DNA of 64,000 bases from Propionivibrio sp. GTDB lineage: Bacteria; Pseudomonadota; Gammaproteobacteria; Burkholderiales; Rhodocyclaceae. A model generated the notes under the pieces. The model had not been told where the DNA came from, made no database searches, and saw only the letters and a program-made list of their open reading frames with translations. Within the stretch, counting starts at the first letter, position 1, and each line of letters begins with the position of its first letter. Positions 9,798 through 21,564 of this stretch are shown piece after piece. Made by a program: the position numbers and the translations under genes. The DNA is taken from assembly GCF_029255185.1 (NCBI RefSeq), contig NZ_JAPUVO010000086.1:1-64000 (forward strand), given 5' to 3'.

Positions 9798-10406
9798 TTA
9801 TGCCGCCTGCGCAGCTTGTGCCGCAGCAGCGCGACCGGCAGCAAAGGCGCGGCGGTTAAGCTCGATGAGTTCGGGTTTCTTGCTGGCGAAACGTTTGAGG
9901 ATGCATTGTTCGAGAACCTCGGCCGAAAAAGGCAAGTGATCCGCGATGGCGCCTAGCATGACTGTATTGCCGAGCCGGATGTCGCCGAGTTCATTGGCGA
10001 TAGACGAGGCATCAAAGGAAAAAACGCGGGTTCCGGCAGCGCGCACTTCGGCGACCGGATCGTCGGGATAATCGTACAGACCAAGGTCGACCACCGGCGG
10101 CACCAGCCGCCCGGTATTCATCAGGGCCAGGCCGTCGGGACGCAGCATGTGGCGCCAGCGCATGCCCTCAGCGGCTTCAAAACCGAGCAGCACATCGGCC
10201 GTTCCCGGCGTAATCTGGGGCGACAGAACCCTGGGGCCGAAACGCAGATGCGAGGAAACGACCCCGCCGCGCTGTGCCATGCCGGCCACTTCGGTCTTCT
10301 TGACGTCGTGGCCAAAGGCAATGGCCGCCTCAGCAAGAATTTCAGTCGCCGTCATGACCCCCTGACCACCGGTACCGACAACAAGGATGTTGGTTATTTC
10401 AGACAT
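9798..10406 (-). CDS. iorB: Indolepyruvate:ferredoxin oxidoreductase, beta subunit
   Basis: Gamma/beta-type subunit of the 2-oxoacid:ferredoxin oxidoreductase family. The N terminus [18 protein letters not shown] and the [11 protein letters not shown] segment are characteristic. With IorA it oxidatively decarboxylates arylpyruvates from aromatic amino acid breakdown to aryl-acetyl-CoA with reduction of ferredoxin. The C terminus is alanine-rich. It lies downstream of iorA with a hairpin repeat in between. Confidence 0.92.
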   Translation of the reverse strand: MSEITNILVVGTGGQGVMTATEILAEAAIAFGHDVKKTEVAGMAQRGGVVSSHLRFGPRVLSPQITPGTADVLLGFEAAEGMRWRHMLRPDGLALMNTGRLVPPVVDLGLYDYPDDPVAEVRAAGTRVFSFDASSIANELGDIRLGNTVMLGAIADHLPFSAEVLEQCILKRFASKKPELIELNRRAFAAGRAAAAQAAQAA

Positions 10407-10424
10407 ATTAAAAACTCCGAAACG

Positions 10425-10518
10425 CTTTCAACGCAGAGAGCGCAGAGACGCAGAGTTCGCAGAGAAACCTCTTACTAACTCTGCGTTCTCCGCGTCTCTG
10501 CGCTCTCTGCGTTGAAAG
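10425..10518. repeat. Intergenic hairpin repeat, copy B
   Basis: Near-perfect inverted repeat of about 94 bases: CTTTCAACGCAGAG at 10425 is mirrored by CTCTGCGTTGAAAG ending at 10518. The arms consist of GCAGAGACGCAGAG-type units and the apex is near 10470. It sits between iorA and iorB in the transcribed strand and shares its unit with copies at 2216 and 63498. Confidence 0.85.
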
Positions 10519-10521
10519 AGG

Positions 10522-12390
10522 TTAACTTTTTTTCACCACATGAATCGGCATCGCCAGCATCTCGACCGGCACGATGGCGTCGGGCGCACAGGGTTGCAGG
10601 CACAGGCCGCAACCGGTGCAGGCCGCGCTTTCGATGCGCACGAAATTGAGCTCGACTTCCTTGCCGCTCGGTTTGATGACCTTCTCGCGTCGCGTCACGT
10701 GAATGGCCGGACAGCCAATGTCGACGCAATTGCCACAACCGGTGCACAGTTCCTCGGCGACCTTGAACGGCTTACGCGCGCGGTAGTCCTCGACCAGCAC
10801 GCAGGGCTGGTTGGTGATGATGACCGAGGGTTCGTCAATTTTCGATTCCTGGCGTAGCGTCTTGAACAGAGTCGGCAACTCGTAGGGGTCGACCACATGC
10901 ACGCGTTCTTCACGCACCCCCAGTGCTTTCACCAGACGGGAAAAATCGATGCGCGGCGCCTCCTCGCCGTGAATGCCACGACCCGTGCCGGGGTTGTTCT
11001 GGCCACCCGTCATGCCGACGGCGCGATTATCAAGCAGCAGCACGGTGACGTTGCCGCGGTTATAGACGATGTCAAGCAGCCCTTGCATGCCCATGTGCAG
11101 GAAAGTCGAGTCGCCGATCACGGCGACGATCTTCCTGTCCTTTTCGGAATCGGCGCGACCCTTGTCCAGGCCGAGCGCCATACCCATCGACGCGCCCATC
11201 GATATGCAGGCGTCAAGCGCATTCCACGGCTGGCCGAAGCCGAGGGTGTAGCAGCCGATATCACCGGAAATAGTGACATTGCGCAGTTGCGCCAGCGTGT
11301 AATAAACGCCAAGATGCGGGCAGGCTACGCACATCGTCGGCGGCCGTGGGAAAACCTTCATCGGCGCGACTGTGACGACATCGGGGAGCGGCTCGCCAAG
11401 CAGCCGGGCGATAGCCGGTTTGAGGACATTGGGTGACAATTCGCCGCTGCGCGGCAGGATATCCTTGCCACTGACCGCAATGCCCTGGGCCTTGATTTCG
11501 ATTTCAATCAGGGGTTCGACTTCCTCAACGACCACCAGTTGATCGCATTCGCTCGCAAAGCGGCGTACCAGATCAAAAGGCAGCGGACAGGAAAAGCCAA
11601 GCTTGAGCACCGGTGCGTCAGGAAAGCTTTCGCGCACGTGCATGTAGGCCGGACCCGAGGTAACGAAGCCGACACGGCGATCACTCCCCGTCTCGACGAC
11701 ATTGAGTCTTGATATCTCGGCCTCGGCCCGCAGCCGGTTTTCGCGCTCGAACATCAGCGGCAGGCGAAGGCCGGCAGCGCCCGGCACCATCACCCAGCGC
11801 GCGACATCCTTGGTGAAGCCGGCGACTGGCCGCTCACTGCGTTGACCGACGACGACCACTCCCTTGACGTGGCAAATGCGCGTCGTCAGGCGCAGGATCA
11901 CCGGCACTTGGAAGCGCTCGGAGAGCTCGAAGGCGGCCAGCGTAAAATCGTACGCTTCCTGCGAGTCGGACGGCTCAAGCACCGGGACGTGTGCGAAACG
12001 GCCCCAATAGCGCGAATCTTGTTCGTTTTGCGACGACGACAGGCCGACGTCGTCGGCAACGGCAATCACCAGCCCACCGGCCACACCGGTCAGGGTCATG
12101 GTCATCAAGGCGTCGGATGCAACGTTCATGCCGACGTGCTTCATCGCGCAGAAAGCGCGCGAACCCGCCATGGCGGCGCCGAAAGCGACTTCCAGCGAGA
12201 CCTTTTCGTTAACCGACCACTCGGCATAAATGTCAGGATAGGTCGAGATCACCTCAAGCATCTCGGTCGCCGGTGTCCCCGGATAGCCCGCAGCAACGCG
12301 CACGCCAGACTCCCAGACGGCACGTGACACGGCCTCGTTACCTGACATCAAGAGCCGGCTCTGCGCCGGCACGGGCGTGACTGCGGCCAT
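10522..12390 (-). CDS. iorA: Indolepyruvate:ferredoxin oxidoreductase, alpha subunit
   Basis: Large thiamine-diphosphate subunit of indolepyruvate ferredoxin oxidoreductase. Domain order: pyrimidine-binding domain beginning AAGYPGTPATEMLEV, a central transketolase-like domain, the ThDP-binding segment with IGDSTFLHMG and NNPGTG, and a C-terminal double ferredoxin domain with CTGCGNCVDIGCP and CTGCGLCLQPCAP, each binding a [4Fe-4S] cluster. AGGAG five bases ahead of the ATG at 12390 fixes the start; a GTG one codon earlier is less likely. The enzyme is oxygen-sensitive in anaerobes, but homologues occur in facultative betaproteobacteria. Confidence 0.94.
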   Translation of the reverse strand: MAAVTPVPAQSRLLMSGNEAVSRAVWESGVRVAAGYPGTPATEMLEVISTYPDIYAEWSVNEKVSLEVAFGAAMAGSRAFCAMKHVGMNVASDALMTMTLTGVAGGLVIAVADDVGLSSSQNEQDSRYWGRFAHVPVLEPSDSQEAYDFTLAAFELSERFQVPVILRLTTRICHVKGVVVVGQRSERPVAGFTKDVARWVMVPGAAGLRLPLMFERENRLRAEAEISRLNVVETGSDRRVGFVTSGPAYMHVRESFPDAPVLKLGFSCPLPFDLVRRFASECDQLVVVEEVEPLIEIEIKAQGIAVSGKDILPRSGELSPNVLKPAIARLLGEPLPDVVTVAPMKVFPRPPTMCVACPHLGVYYTLAQLRNVTISGDIGCYTLGFGQPWNALDACISMGASMGMALGLDKGRADSEKDRKIVAVIGDSTFLHMGMQGLLDIVYNRGNVTVLLLDNRAVGMTGGQNNPGTGRGIHGEEAPRIDFSRLVKALGVREERVHVVDPYELPTLFKTLRQESKIDEPSVIITNQPCVLVEDYRARKPFKVAEELCTGCGNCVDIGCPAIHVTRREKVIKPSGKEVELNFVRIESAACTGCGLCLQPCAPDAIVPVEMLAMPIHVVKKS

Positions 12391-12840
12391 CACATCTCCT
12401 CAAATGACTGGACTGTCTGCTAAAAATCGGGATATCCAACGCATGGATAACGCAGTTGCACTGCCTTGAGCAGAGCAGAGTATATCGCAGGCGTTTTGCT
12501 CAGTCTCAGAGATAGCGAGCCAAGCCTGAGCAATTCATCGTCGCGCCCCGCTATCACAATGCAGACGATTAGCCAGTCTGGGCCAACTTAAACCGTTCTT
12601 GCGGACAGATTTCACTGATCCGGCTAGATTCAATTTGGAGTCCGTTCGCCATGCACCTGCCGGTTTGAGCGACCACATTATATTACTATTGCACAATGCA
12701 GTATCGTATTTTACAATGCGGAAAATAGTGCGTTATTGATGCAATGCGGTACTTTCCATCGCGACGACGCATTAAGCTTGGCGGTTTCGTCAACCACTGA
12801 TGAGCGATCAGCCACCCATCTGCAGACCAGGAGACAAGTC
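12391..12840. promoter_or_regulatory. Divergent iorA/aceE control region with CAATGC repeats
   Basis: No gene is seen in this stretch of 450 bases. Just upstream of aceE the hexamer CAATGC occurs three times in the same orientation, at 12694, 12714 and 12742, inside the local contexts GCACAATGCAG, TTACAATGCGG and TGCAATGCGG. This looks like a row of operator half-sites for a regulator of pyruvate dehydrogenase. The frame of aceE is open from 12736, but the ribosome binding site AGGAGAC at 12826-12832 places the true start at 12841. Confidence 0.4.
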
Positions 12841-15546
12841 ATGGCAGTACCCCCCGAAAACACCAAGAACGTTGCGATCAACGATACTGATCCACAAGAA
12901 ACCCGCGAATGGCAGGACGCACTGACCGGCGTCATCGGCCAGGAAGGCACCGACCGCGCCCATTTCCTGATCCAGCAAATGATCGCCCAGGCACGCGAGG
13001 AAGGGATCGACATCCCGTACAGCGCGACGACCGAATACATCAACACCATCCCGGTTGATCGGCAGCCCATGTATCCGGGTGATGCCACCATTGAAATCCG
13101 GATCCGCAATTTCATTCGCTGGAACGCCATGGTCATGGTCGTTCGCGCCAACCGCGACAGCAATGTCGGCGGCCATATCGCCTCCTTTGCATCGTCAGCC
13201 GCGCTGTACGATGTCGGCTTCAACTGGTTCTGGCGCGCGCAAACCGAGCAGTATGGCGGCGACCTGGTTTTTTTCCAGGGGCACTCCATCCCCGGCGTCT
13301 ATGCCCGTGCCCACCTGATGGGCCGCCTGAGCGACGAGCAGGTGGGCAACTTCCGTCAGGAAGTCGACGGCAAGGGGCTCTCCTCCTACCCGCATCCCTG
13401 GCTAATGCCCGATTTCTGGCGCTTCCCGACCGTGTCGATGGGACTGGGTCCGATTCAGGCCATCTATCAGGCGCGTTTCATGAAATACATGGAAAGCCGG
13501 GGCTTCATTAAAGCCACAGATCGCAAGGTGTGGGCTTTCCTTGGCGACGGCGAGACCGACGAGGTCGAATCGCTTGGCGCCATCGGCATGGCCTCGCGCG
13601 AAAAGCTCGACAACCTGATTTTCGTCATCAACTGCAATCTGCAGCGTCTTGACGGGCCGGTTCGCGGCAACGGCAAAATCATTCAGGAACTCGAAGGCAC
13701 TTTCCGCGGCGCCGGCTGGAATGTCATTAAGCTGATCTGGGGGCGCCACTGGGATACGCTGTTCGAGCGCGACAAGAAGGGCATCCTGAAGAAGCGCATG
13801 ATGGACGCGGTCGACGGCGAATATCAGATCTATAAAGCCAAAAATGGTGCCTATGTACGCGAGCACTTCTTCAACACCCCTGAACTCAAGGAACTCGTCG
13901 CTGACTGGACGGATGCCGACATCTTTGCCCTCAATCGTGGCGGTCACGATATCTTCAAGATCTACAGCGCCTTCAAGGCGGCGACCGACCATCAGGGGCA
14001 GCCCACACTGATCCTGGCCAAGACCGTCAAGGGCTACGGCATGGGCGTAGCCGGCGAAGCGATGAACATCTCGCACCAGCAGAAAAAGCTCGACCGCGAT
14101 GCGATTATTGGTTTCCGCAACCGCTTCAAACTGCCGGTACCGGACGACCAGATCGACGATCTACCGTTCCTCAAGTTTGAAGAAGGGTCAGAAGAGTTGA
14201 CCTATATGCACGAGCGGCGCACGGCGCTGGGTGGTTTTCTGACGAGGCGCAAACTCAAGGCCGCCGCGCTTGAGATTCCCGAACTCACGGCCTTCGAGTC
14301 GCTGCTCAAGGGTTCGGGAGAGGGCCGCGAAGTCTCAACCACAATGTCCATCGTGCGCGCCCTCAATATCTTGCTTAAAGATAAGAAAATTGGTCGCCGT
14401 GTCGTCCCCATCGTCCCGGATGAATCACGCACCTTCGGCATGGAAGGACTCTTCCGTCAGATCGGCATCTGGAACCAGGATGGTCAGAACTATATTCCGG
14501 AAGACCACGACCAACTGATGTTCTACAAGGAGTCAAAGGACGGCCAGGTGCTGCAAGAAGGAATCAACGAATCCGGCGCCATGAGCGACTGGATCGCCGC
14601 CGCCACCGCCTATTCGGTGCATGGCGAGCAGATGATTCCCTTCTACATCTGCTATTCGATGTTCGGCCTGCAACGCACCATGGATCTTTACTGGGCAGCG
14701 GCAGATCAACGTGCACGCGGCTTCATGATTGGCGCCACTGCCGGGCGCACAACATTAAACGGCGAAGGTCTGCAACACGAGGATGGCCATTCGCACGTTC
14801 TCGCCGGCCTAATTCCCAACTGCATCAGTTACGACCCGACCTTCTCTTTCGAAGTCGCGGTGATCATGCAGGACGGCATGCGCCGCATGTTCCAGGAGCA
14901 GGAAGACGTTTATTACTACATCACGGTAATGAACGAAAACTATGAGCATCCCGAAATGCCCAAGGGCGAATCGGGCAACACCGCAGCCGACATCATCAAG
15001 GGCATGTACCTGTTGAAGAAGGGCCAGGTCTCGGATGGCAAGCAAGCGGCTCCACGCGTGCAGTTGCTCGGCTCCGGCACCATCTTCCGTGAAGTCATCG
15101 CCGCCGCCGAACTGCTCAAAAACGACTGGGGCGTCGACGCCGATTTGTGGGGCTGCCCAAGCTTCAACGAACTGGCGCGCGAGGGCAACGACAAGGCGCG
15201 CTGGAATCTGCTCAACCCGACCGCCAAGCCAACACTCTCGCACGTCGAGCAGTGCCTGAACGACACGCGCGGCCCGATCATCGCCGCTACCGACTACGTT
15301 CGTCAGTATGCCGAACAGATTCGCCCCTTCCTCAACCGCCGCTATGTCACCCTCGGCACCGATGGCTTCGGTCGCTCGGATACGCGCGAGAAACTGCGCC
15401 ACTTCTTCGAGGTCGATCGGCGCTGGGTCACGCTCGCCGCGCTCAAGGCCCTGGCCGACGATGGCAGCATCGCACACAGCAAGGTCGCCGAGGCGATTGC
15501 CAAGTACGGCATCGACGTGAACAAACCCAACCCGATGTCAGTGTAA
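12841..15546 (+). CDS. aceE: Pyruvate dehydrogenase E1 component (homodimeric)
   Basis: Decarboxylates pyruvate and transfers the acetyl group to lipoate of E2. At 901 residues it matches the single-chain E1 of proteobacteria (887 in E. coli). The ThDP motif is seen as LGDGETDEVESL followed by NLIFVINCNLQ. AGGAGAC eight bases before the ATG supports the start. First gene of aceE-aceF-lpdA, with gaps of 12 and 13 bases, so one operon. Confidence 0.97.
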   Translation: MAVPPENTKNVAINDTDPQETREWQDALTGVIGQEGTDRAHFLIQQMIAQAREEGIDIPYSATTEYINTIPVDRQPMYPGDATIEIRIRNFIRWNAMVMVVRANRDSNVGGHIASFASSAALYDVGFNWFWRAQTEQYGGDLVFFQGHSIPGVYARAHLMGRLSDEQVGNFRQEVDGKGLSSYPHPWLMPDFWRFPTVSMGLGPIQAIYQARFMKYMESRGFIKATDRKVWAFLGDGETDEVESLGAIGMASREKLDNLIFVINCNLQRLDGPVRGNGKIIQELEGTFRGAGWNVIKLIWGRHWDTLFERDKKGILKKRMMDAVDGEYQIYKAKNGAYVREHFFNTPELKELVADWTDADIFALNRGGHDIFKIYSAFKAATDHQGQPTLILAKTVKGYGMGVAGEAMNISHQQKKLDRDAIIGFRNRFKLPVPDDQIDDLPFLKFEEGSEELTYMHERRTALGGFLTRRKLKAAALEIPELTAFESLLKGSGEGREVSTTMSIVRALNILLKDKKIGRRVVPIVPDESRTFGMEGLFRQIGIWNQDGQNYIPEDHDQLMFYKESKDGQVLQEGINESGAMSDWIAAATAYSVHGEQMIPFYICYSMFGLQRTMDLYWAAADQRARGFMIGATAGRTTLNGEGLQHEDGHSHVLAGLIPNCISYDPTFSFEVAVIMQDGMRRMFQEQEDVYYYITVMNENYEHPEMPKGESGNTAADIIKGMYLLKKGQVSDGKQAAPRVQLLGSGTIFREVIAAAELLKNDWGVDADLWGCPSFNELAREGNDKARWNLLNPTAKPTLSHVEQCLNDTRGPIIAATDYVRQYAEQIRPFLNRRYVTLGTDGFGRSDTREKLRHFFEVDRRWVTLAALKALADDGSIAHSKVAEAIAKYGIDVNKPNPMSV

Positions 15547-15558
15547 GGGAGCGCATTA

Positions 15559-16863
15559 ATGAGTCAGACAACTGAAGTCAAAGTCCCGGATATCGGCGAC
15601 TACAGCGATATTCCGGTCATCGAAATCTGCGTCAAGGTCGGCGATACGGTCAAGCTTGATGACGCGCTAGTCACCCTTGAATCCGACAAGGCGACCATGG
15701 ATGTTCCCTCGTCGGTCGCCGGTGTCGTCAAAGAAATCCGGGTGGCGCTCGGTGATCGCATTTCCGAGGGCTTTGTCGTCGCTGTCGTGGACGCGGCGGC
15801 TGGCGCCCCCTCCCCCGTCGTCACGCCGGAGCTTATCACTGCTCCAGCGCCCGCCGCAGCGGCTGTTGTTGCAACTCCGGCAGCGGCAGTCGTGCCAGTG
15901 CAAGTACCACCGCCCGCCGCCAGCCTGGCGCCGGGTGCGGCAACGCACGCCAGCCCGTCGGTACGCCTCTTCGCCCGCGAGCTTGGCGTCGACCTGTCCA
16001 GGGTTACAGCGACCGGCCCCAAGCAACGCATTCTCAGAGAAGACGTCACTGCCTTCATCAAAGGTGTAATGAAAGCTGGCCCAGCGGCAAGCACTGGTGG
16101 CGCGAGTCTGGGAGGGCTGGATCTGCTGCCCTGGCCGAAAGTCGATTTCGCCAAGTTCGGCGCGGTCGAGGTCAAGCCACTGGCGCGCATCAAGAAGATT
16201 TCCGCACAGAACCTCGCGCGCAACTGGGTGATGATCCCGGCTGTGACCTACCACGAGGACGCCGACATCACGGAACTCGAAGCCTTCCGCGTAGCGCTGA
16301 ACAAGGAGAATGAGAAGTCCGGCATCAAAATCACCATGCTCGCCTTCCTGATCAAAGCCTGTGAACTGGCGCTCAGGAAATTCCCGGAATTCAACAGCTC
16401 ACTGTCGACCGCTGACAATGGCGAAATGAGCCTGGTGCTGAAGAAGTATTTCCACATCGCCTTTGCCGCCGACACGCCGAACGGCCTGGTCGTCCCGGTG
16501 GTCAAAAACGTCGACCAGAAGTCGGTGAGCCAGATCGTTGTCGAATGCGGCGAGCTGGCCAAGAAAGCGCGCGACGGCAAGCTCGGCCCGGCCGACATGA
16601 GCGGCGCCTGCTTCACCATCTCCAGCCTCGGCGGCATCGGCGGCACCTGCTTCTCGCCGATCGTCAATGCGCCGGAAGTGGCCATCCTCGGCGTCAACAA
16701 ATCGGTCATGAAGCCGGTCTGGAACGGCAGGGAATTCGTACCGCGCCTGATCCTGCCAATGTCGCTGTCGGCCGACCACCGGGTCATCGACGGTGCCCTG
16801 GCCACCCGCTTCAACGTCTATGTCGCGCAGCTTCTCGCCGACATGCGCCGCGCACTAATTTGA
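15559..16863 (+). CDS. aceF: Pyruvate dehydrogenase E2, dihydrolipoamide acetyltransferase
   Basis: Core of the complex, 434 residues. A single N-terminal lipoyl domain carries the lipoylated lysine in ESDKATMDVP (Lys44); an Ala/Pro-rich linker, a peripheral-subunit-binding domain (about 133-170, ASPSVRLFARELGVDLSRV) and the catalytic acyltransferase domain with DHRVIDG near the C terminus follow. E. coli has three lipoyl domains; one here is common in betaproteobacteria, and another is carried by E3 next door. Confidence 0.96.
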   Translation: MSQTTEVKVPDIGDYSDIPVIEICVKVGDTVKLDDALVTLESDKATMDVPSSVAGVVKEIRVALGDRISEGFVVAVVDAAAGAPSPVVTPELITAPAPAAAAVVATPAAAVVPVQVPPPAASLAPGAATHASPSVRLFARELGVDLSRVTATGPKQRILREDVTAFIKGVMKAGPAASTGGASLGGLDLLPWPKVDFAKFGAVEVKPLARIKKISAQNLARNWVMIPAVTYHEDADITELEAFRVALNKENEKSGIKITMLAFLIKACELALRKFPEFNSSLSTADNGEMSLVLKKYFHIAFAADTPNGLVVPVVKNVDQKSVSQIVVECGELAKKARDGKLGPADMSGACFTISSLGGIGGTCFSPIVNAPEVAILGVNKSVMKPVWNGREFVPRLILPMSLSADHRVIDGALATRFNVYVAQLLADMRRALI

Positions 16864-16876
16864 TCGGGAGATACGG

Positions 16877-18676
16877 ATGAGCCAGATCATTGAAGTAAAA
16901 GTCCCGGACATCGGCGACTTCAAGGACGTTCCAATCATTGAGCTATGCGTCAAGATCGGCGACACGGTCAAGGCCGAAGAGGCTCTGGTCACACTCGAGT
17001 CCGACAAGGCGACGATCGACATCCCGAGCCCGGCCGGCGGCGTAGTCAAAGAAATCAAGGTCAAGGTTGGCGACAAGGTGTCGGAAGGTAGCCTGGTCAT
17101 GGTGCTCGAAGCGCTTGACGCCCTCGCTCAGACTGTTCCGGCAGCATCGCTGGCAACTCCAGCCACAGTGCCAGCGCCGCAAGCTGCACCGCTGGCCGGG
17201 CAATTTGGCGGCACGGTCGATCTCGAATGCGAAATGCTCGTCCTCGGCGCCGGCCCCGGCGGTTACTCGGCGGCCTTTCGCAGTGCCGACCTCGGTCTGA
17301 AGACGATCATCGTCGAGCGTTACGCAACGCTTGGCGGGGTGTGTCTGAACGTTGGCTGCATTCCGTCGAAAGCGCTGTTGCACGTTGCCGTCGTCATGGA
17401 TGAAGCCGAGCACATGGCCAAATGCGGTGTCGCCTTCGCCGCGCCGCAGATCGATATCGACAAGCTGCGCGCACACAAGGCCGGGGTCGTCGGCAAGCTT
17501 ACCGGCGGCCTCGCCGGAATGGCCAAGCTGCGCAAGGTCGATGTCGTTCGCGGCTACGGCAATTTCCTCGATGCCAACCACATCGAGGTTGAGATCACCG
17601 ACGGCGGGGCGCAAGAGAAGACCGGCGCCAAGAAGGTGATCCGCTTTCAGAAATGTATCATCGCGGCCGGCAGCTCGCCCGTGCATCTGCCCTTCATCCC
17701 GAGCGACCCACGCATCGTCGACTCGACTGGAGCGCTCGAACTACGCTTCGTACCCAAAAAAATGCTGGTCATCGGCGGCGGCATCATCGGCCTCGAAATG
17801 GCTACCGTCTACTCGCTGCTCGGCACCCGTGTCGACGTCGTCGAAATGCTCGACGGGTTGATGCAAGGACCGGACCGCGACGCGGTCAAGGTCTGGGAAA
17901 AACAGAACCTGCACCGTTTTGACAAGGTCATGCTGAAGACCCGAACGACCGCCGTCGAAGCCAGGGACGATGGCCTCTACGTCAAATTTGATGGCGACCA
18001 TGCACCCGCCGAAGCAGTCAAATACGACATGATCCTGCAAGCCGCCGGCCGCTCGCCGAACGGCAAGAAGGTTGCCGCCGACAAGGCCGGCGTCATCGTC
18101 ACCGACCGTGGCTTCATCACCGTCGACCCGCAGATGCGCAGCAACGTGCCCAATATCTTCGCCATTGGCGACATCGTCGGCAACCCGATGCTAGCGCACA
18201 AGGGAGTGCATGAAGGGCACGTCGCGGCCGAAGTCGCCGCTGGCGAACTGAAAGGCAACGCCGAACTGGCGCGCACCGCCTTCGACGCGCAGGTCATCCC
18301 CAGCGTCGCCTACACCCACCCGGAAGTGGCCTGGGTCGGCCTCACCGAAGAGCAGGCAAAGAAGGAAGGACGCAAGGTCGAAGTCGCCAAGTTCCCCTGG
18401 GCGGCGTCCGGACGCGCCATCGCCAACAGCGCCGACTACGGCTTCACCAAACTTATCTTCGATCCCGTAACGCATCGCGTGATCGGCGGCGCCATTGTCG
18501 GCCCAAGCGCTGGCGACATGATCGGCGAAGTCTGCCTGGCCATCGAAATGGGCTGCGACGCCGTCGATATCGGCAAAACCATCCACCCGCACCCGACGCT
18601 TGGCGAAACAATCGGCATGGCCGCTGAAGTGGCGCACGGCACGTGCACCGACATCCCACCGGCCAAGAAAAAATAA
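16877..18676 (+). CDS. lpdA: Dihydrolipoamide dehydrogenase (E3) with N-terminal lipoyl domain
   Basis: Reoxidises dihydrolipoamide with NAD. Residues 1-80 form a lipoyl domain nearly identical in layout to that of AceF (Lys44 in ESDKATIDIP), then an Ala/Pro linker, then E3: FAD motif VLGAGPGGYSAA, redox pair CLNVGC near 155-160, NAD motif IGGGIIGLEMA and the C-terminal catalytic HPHPTLGE. At 599 residues it is about 120 longer than a plain E3 because of the lipoyl domain, which ties it to the pyruvate dehydrogenase complex. Confidence 0.96.
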   Translation: MSQIIEVKVPDIGDFKDVPIIELCVKIGDTVKAEEALVTLESDKATIDIPSPAGGVVKEIKVKVGDKVSEGSLVMVLEALDALAQTVPAASLATPATVPAPQAAPLAGQFGGTVDLECEMLVLGAGPGGYSAAFRSADLGLKTIIVERYATLGGVCLNVGCIPSKALLHVAVVMDEAEHMAKCGVAFAAPQIDIDKLRAHKAGVVGKLTGGLAGMAKLRKVDVVRGYGNFLDANHIEVEITDGGAQEKTGAKKVIRFQKCIIAAGSSPVHLPFIPSDPRIVDSTGALELRFVPKKMLVIGGGIIGLEMATVYSLLGTRVDVVEMLDGLMQGPDRDAVKVWEKQNLHRFDKVMLKTRTTAVEARDDGLYVKFDGDHAPAEAVKYDMILQAAGRSPNGKKVAADKAGVIVTDRGFITVDPQMRSNVPNIFAIGDIVGNPMLAHKGVHEGHVAAEVAAGELKGNAELARTAFDAQVIPSVAYTHPEVAWVGLTEEQAKKEGRKVEVAKFPWAASGRAIANSADYGFTKLIFDPVTHRVIGGAIVGPSAGDMIGEVCLAIEMGCDAVDIGKTIHPHPTLGETIGMAAEVAHGTCTDIPPAKKK

Positions 18677-18688
18677 GCCCGCATCACG

Positions 18689-18727
18689 ACGGCAAGGTCA
18701 CGGAGAAATCTGTGGCCTTGTACGTCT
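18689..18727. terminator. Possible terminator between lpdA and recQ
   Basis: Between the convergent genes, GACGGCAAGGTCAC is followed by a complementary GTGGCCTTGTACGTC with a few mismatches, giving a stem of about 14 bases with an AT-rich loop. There is only a weak T run, so this is tentative. Confidence 0.35.
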
Positions 18728-18730
18728 TAC

Positions 18731-20611
<1,881 letters not shown>

Positions 20612-20768
20612 AGGACAGACCGACAGTAAAGCCCTGATGGTAACTGATTGAACACCCGTTTAGGTCGTCTGGCCGGCCAGGACGATTGGGGTCGTTTTTT
20701 GCAGTGCGTTGCAACTGTTTTCCTTTCAACTGACTCAAACACACCTTTCATGTAGAAAGGAAGCAGCG

Positions 20769-21056
20769 ATGGTAAAAATCATGGCCAGAATTTCAGCGAA
20801 AGTCGGCACAGCGGACCAACTCCAGGAAGTTCTCAAGGCACTGGTCCGCTCCACCCGAAATGAACCCGGGTGCGTCAGCTACGAACTATTTCAGGACGAA
20901 GAGAATTTTCTCGAATTCGTCACCATCGAACACTGGGCGAATAACCAGGCTGCCGAAGCCCACATGACCACGCCGCACGTCGCCGAAGCATTTGCGAAGG
21001 CGGCAGGCTTGCTTGCCAAGCCCCCATCTATCAATCGCTTTACACAGATTATTTAG
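20769..21056 (+). CDS. Antibiotic biosynthesis monooxygenase (ABM) domain protein
   Basis: A 95-residue ferredoxin-like (dimeric alpha-beta barrel) protein. ARISAKVGTADQLQEVLKAL and the GCVSYELFQDEENFLEFVTIEHWAN segment are typical of YgiN/ABM-like quinol or aromatic monooxygenases, including the conserved histidine and tryptophan. AGGAAG at 20758 precedes the ATG at 20769; an open frame further upstream is not conserved in character. It is divergent from recQ and its role is unassigned. Confidence 0.82.
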   Translation: MVKIMARISAKVGTADQLQEVLKALVRSTRNEPGCVSYELFQDEENFLEFVTIEHWANNQAAEAHMTTPHVAEAFAKAAGLLAKPPSINRFTQII

Positions 21057-21315
21057 CGGGCGCGTGTTACCGGTCAAAATTGGCGGTCGCATGAATATAT
21101 CCGTCATGTCGGGACCAAGACCTACCACGCCGACGGCGGCCAGATCGACTCGGTCGTCGCCAGCCACTACCCCGACACCTTCAGCAGCACCAGCCCGATC
21201 GACTTCGGGCACGTTGGGAGCTAAGGTCAAATTCAATATTCAGTCTCAGCGTTTGGCAAGTTTCGTGGCAAAAGGCACCTTTGACACTAGATATCACTAT
21301 TGATACCATGAACGG
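21057..21315. other. Orphan coding remnant before hicA
   Basis: After the stop of the ABM gene, a frame without start encodes TGQNWRSHEYIRHVGTKTYH and about 30 more protein-like residues up to a TAA at about 21223. Codon use is GC-rich like a real gene, but no start or domain is recognisable. It looks like the C terminus of a lost gene. The rest, up to hicA, is featureless. Confidence 0.35.
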
Positions 21316-21564
21316 ATGGGTGGAGTCGACAAAATTCTTGACCAGATGCGACGCGAGCCGACCAATGTTCGCTTTGGCGACTTGCAAAAAGTCTGTGAAG
21401 CTTACTTTGGCAAGCCCAGAAATCACGGCACCAGTCATTCGATATTCAAAACGCCGTGGCAAGGTGACCCGCGGGGCAACATTCAGAATGACAAGGGCAA
21501 GGCCAAGGCGTATCAGGTCAGGCAAGTGCTGTTGGCAATCGAACGATTAGAGGTGAAGCCATGA
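21316..21564 (+). CDS. hicA: HicA-type mRNA interferase toxin
   Basis: An 82-residue protein with the HicA double-stranded RNA-binding-like core: a GTSHSIFKTPW segment containing the catalytic histidine position, then QVRQVLLAIERL. HicA cleaves mRNA independently of the ribosome. Its stop overlaps the start of the next gene by 4 bases, the usual hicA-hicB order. The ribosome binding site is poor and a longer frame starting at 21281 is in another register. Longer at the N terminus than the smallest HicA proteins (about 60). Confidence 0.75.
   Translation: MGGVDKILDQMRREPTNVRFGDLQKVCEAYFGKPRNHGTSHSIFKTPWQGDPRGNIQNDKGKAKAYQVRQVLLAIERLEVKP

Noticed and set aside
12736..12840. 35-codon N-terminal extension of AceE
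   Set aside because: It overlaps the CAATGC repeats, lacks a ribosome binding site, and AGGAGAC stands before 12841.
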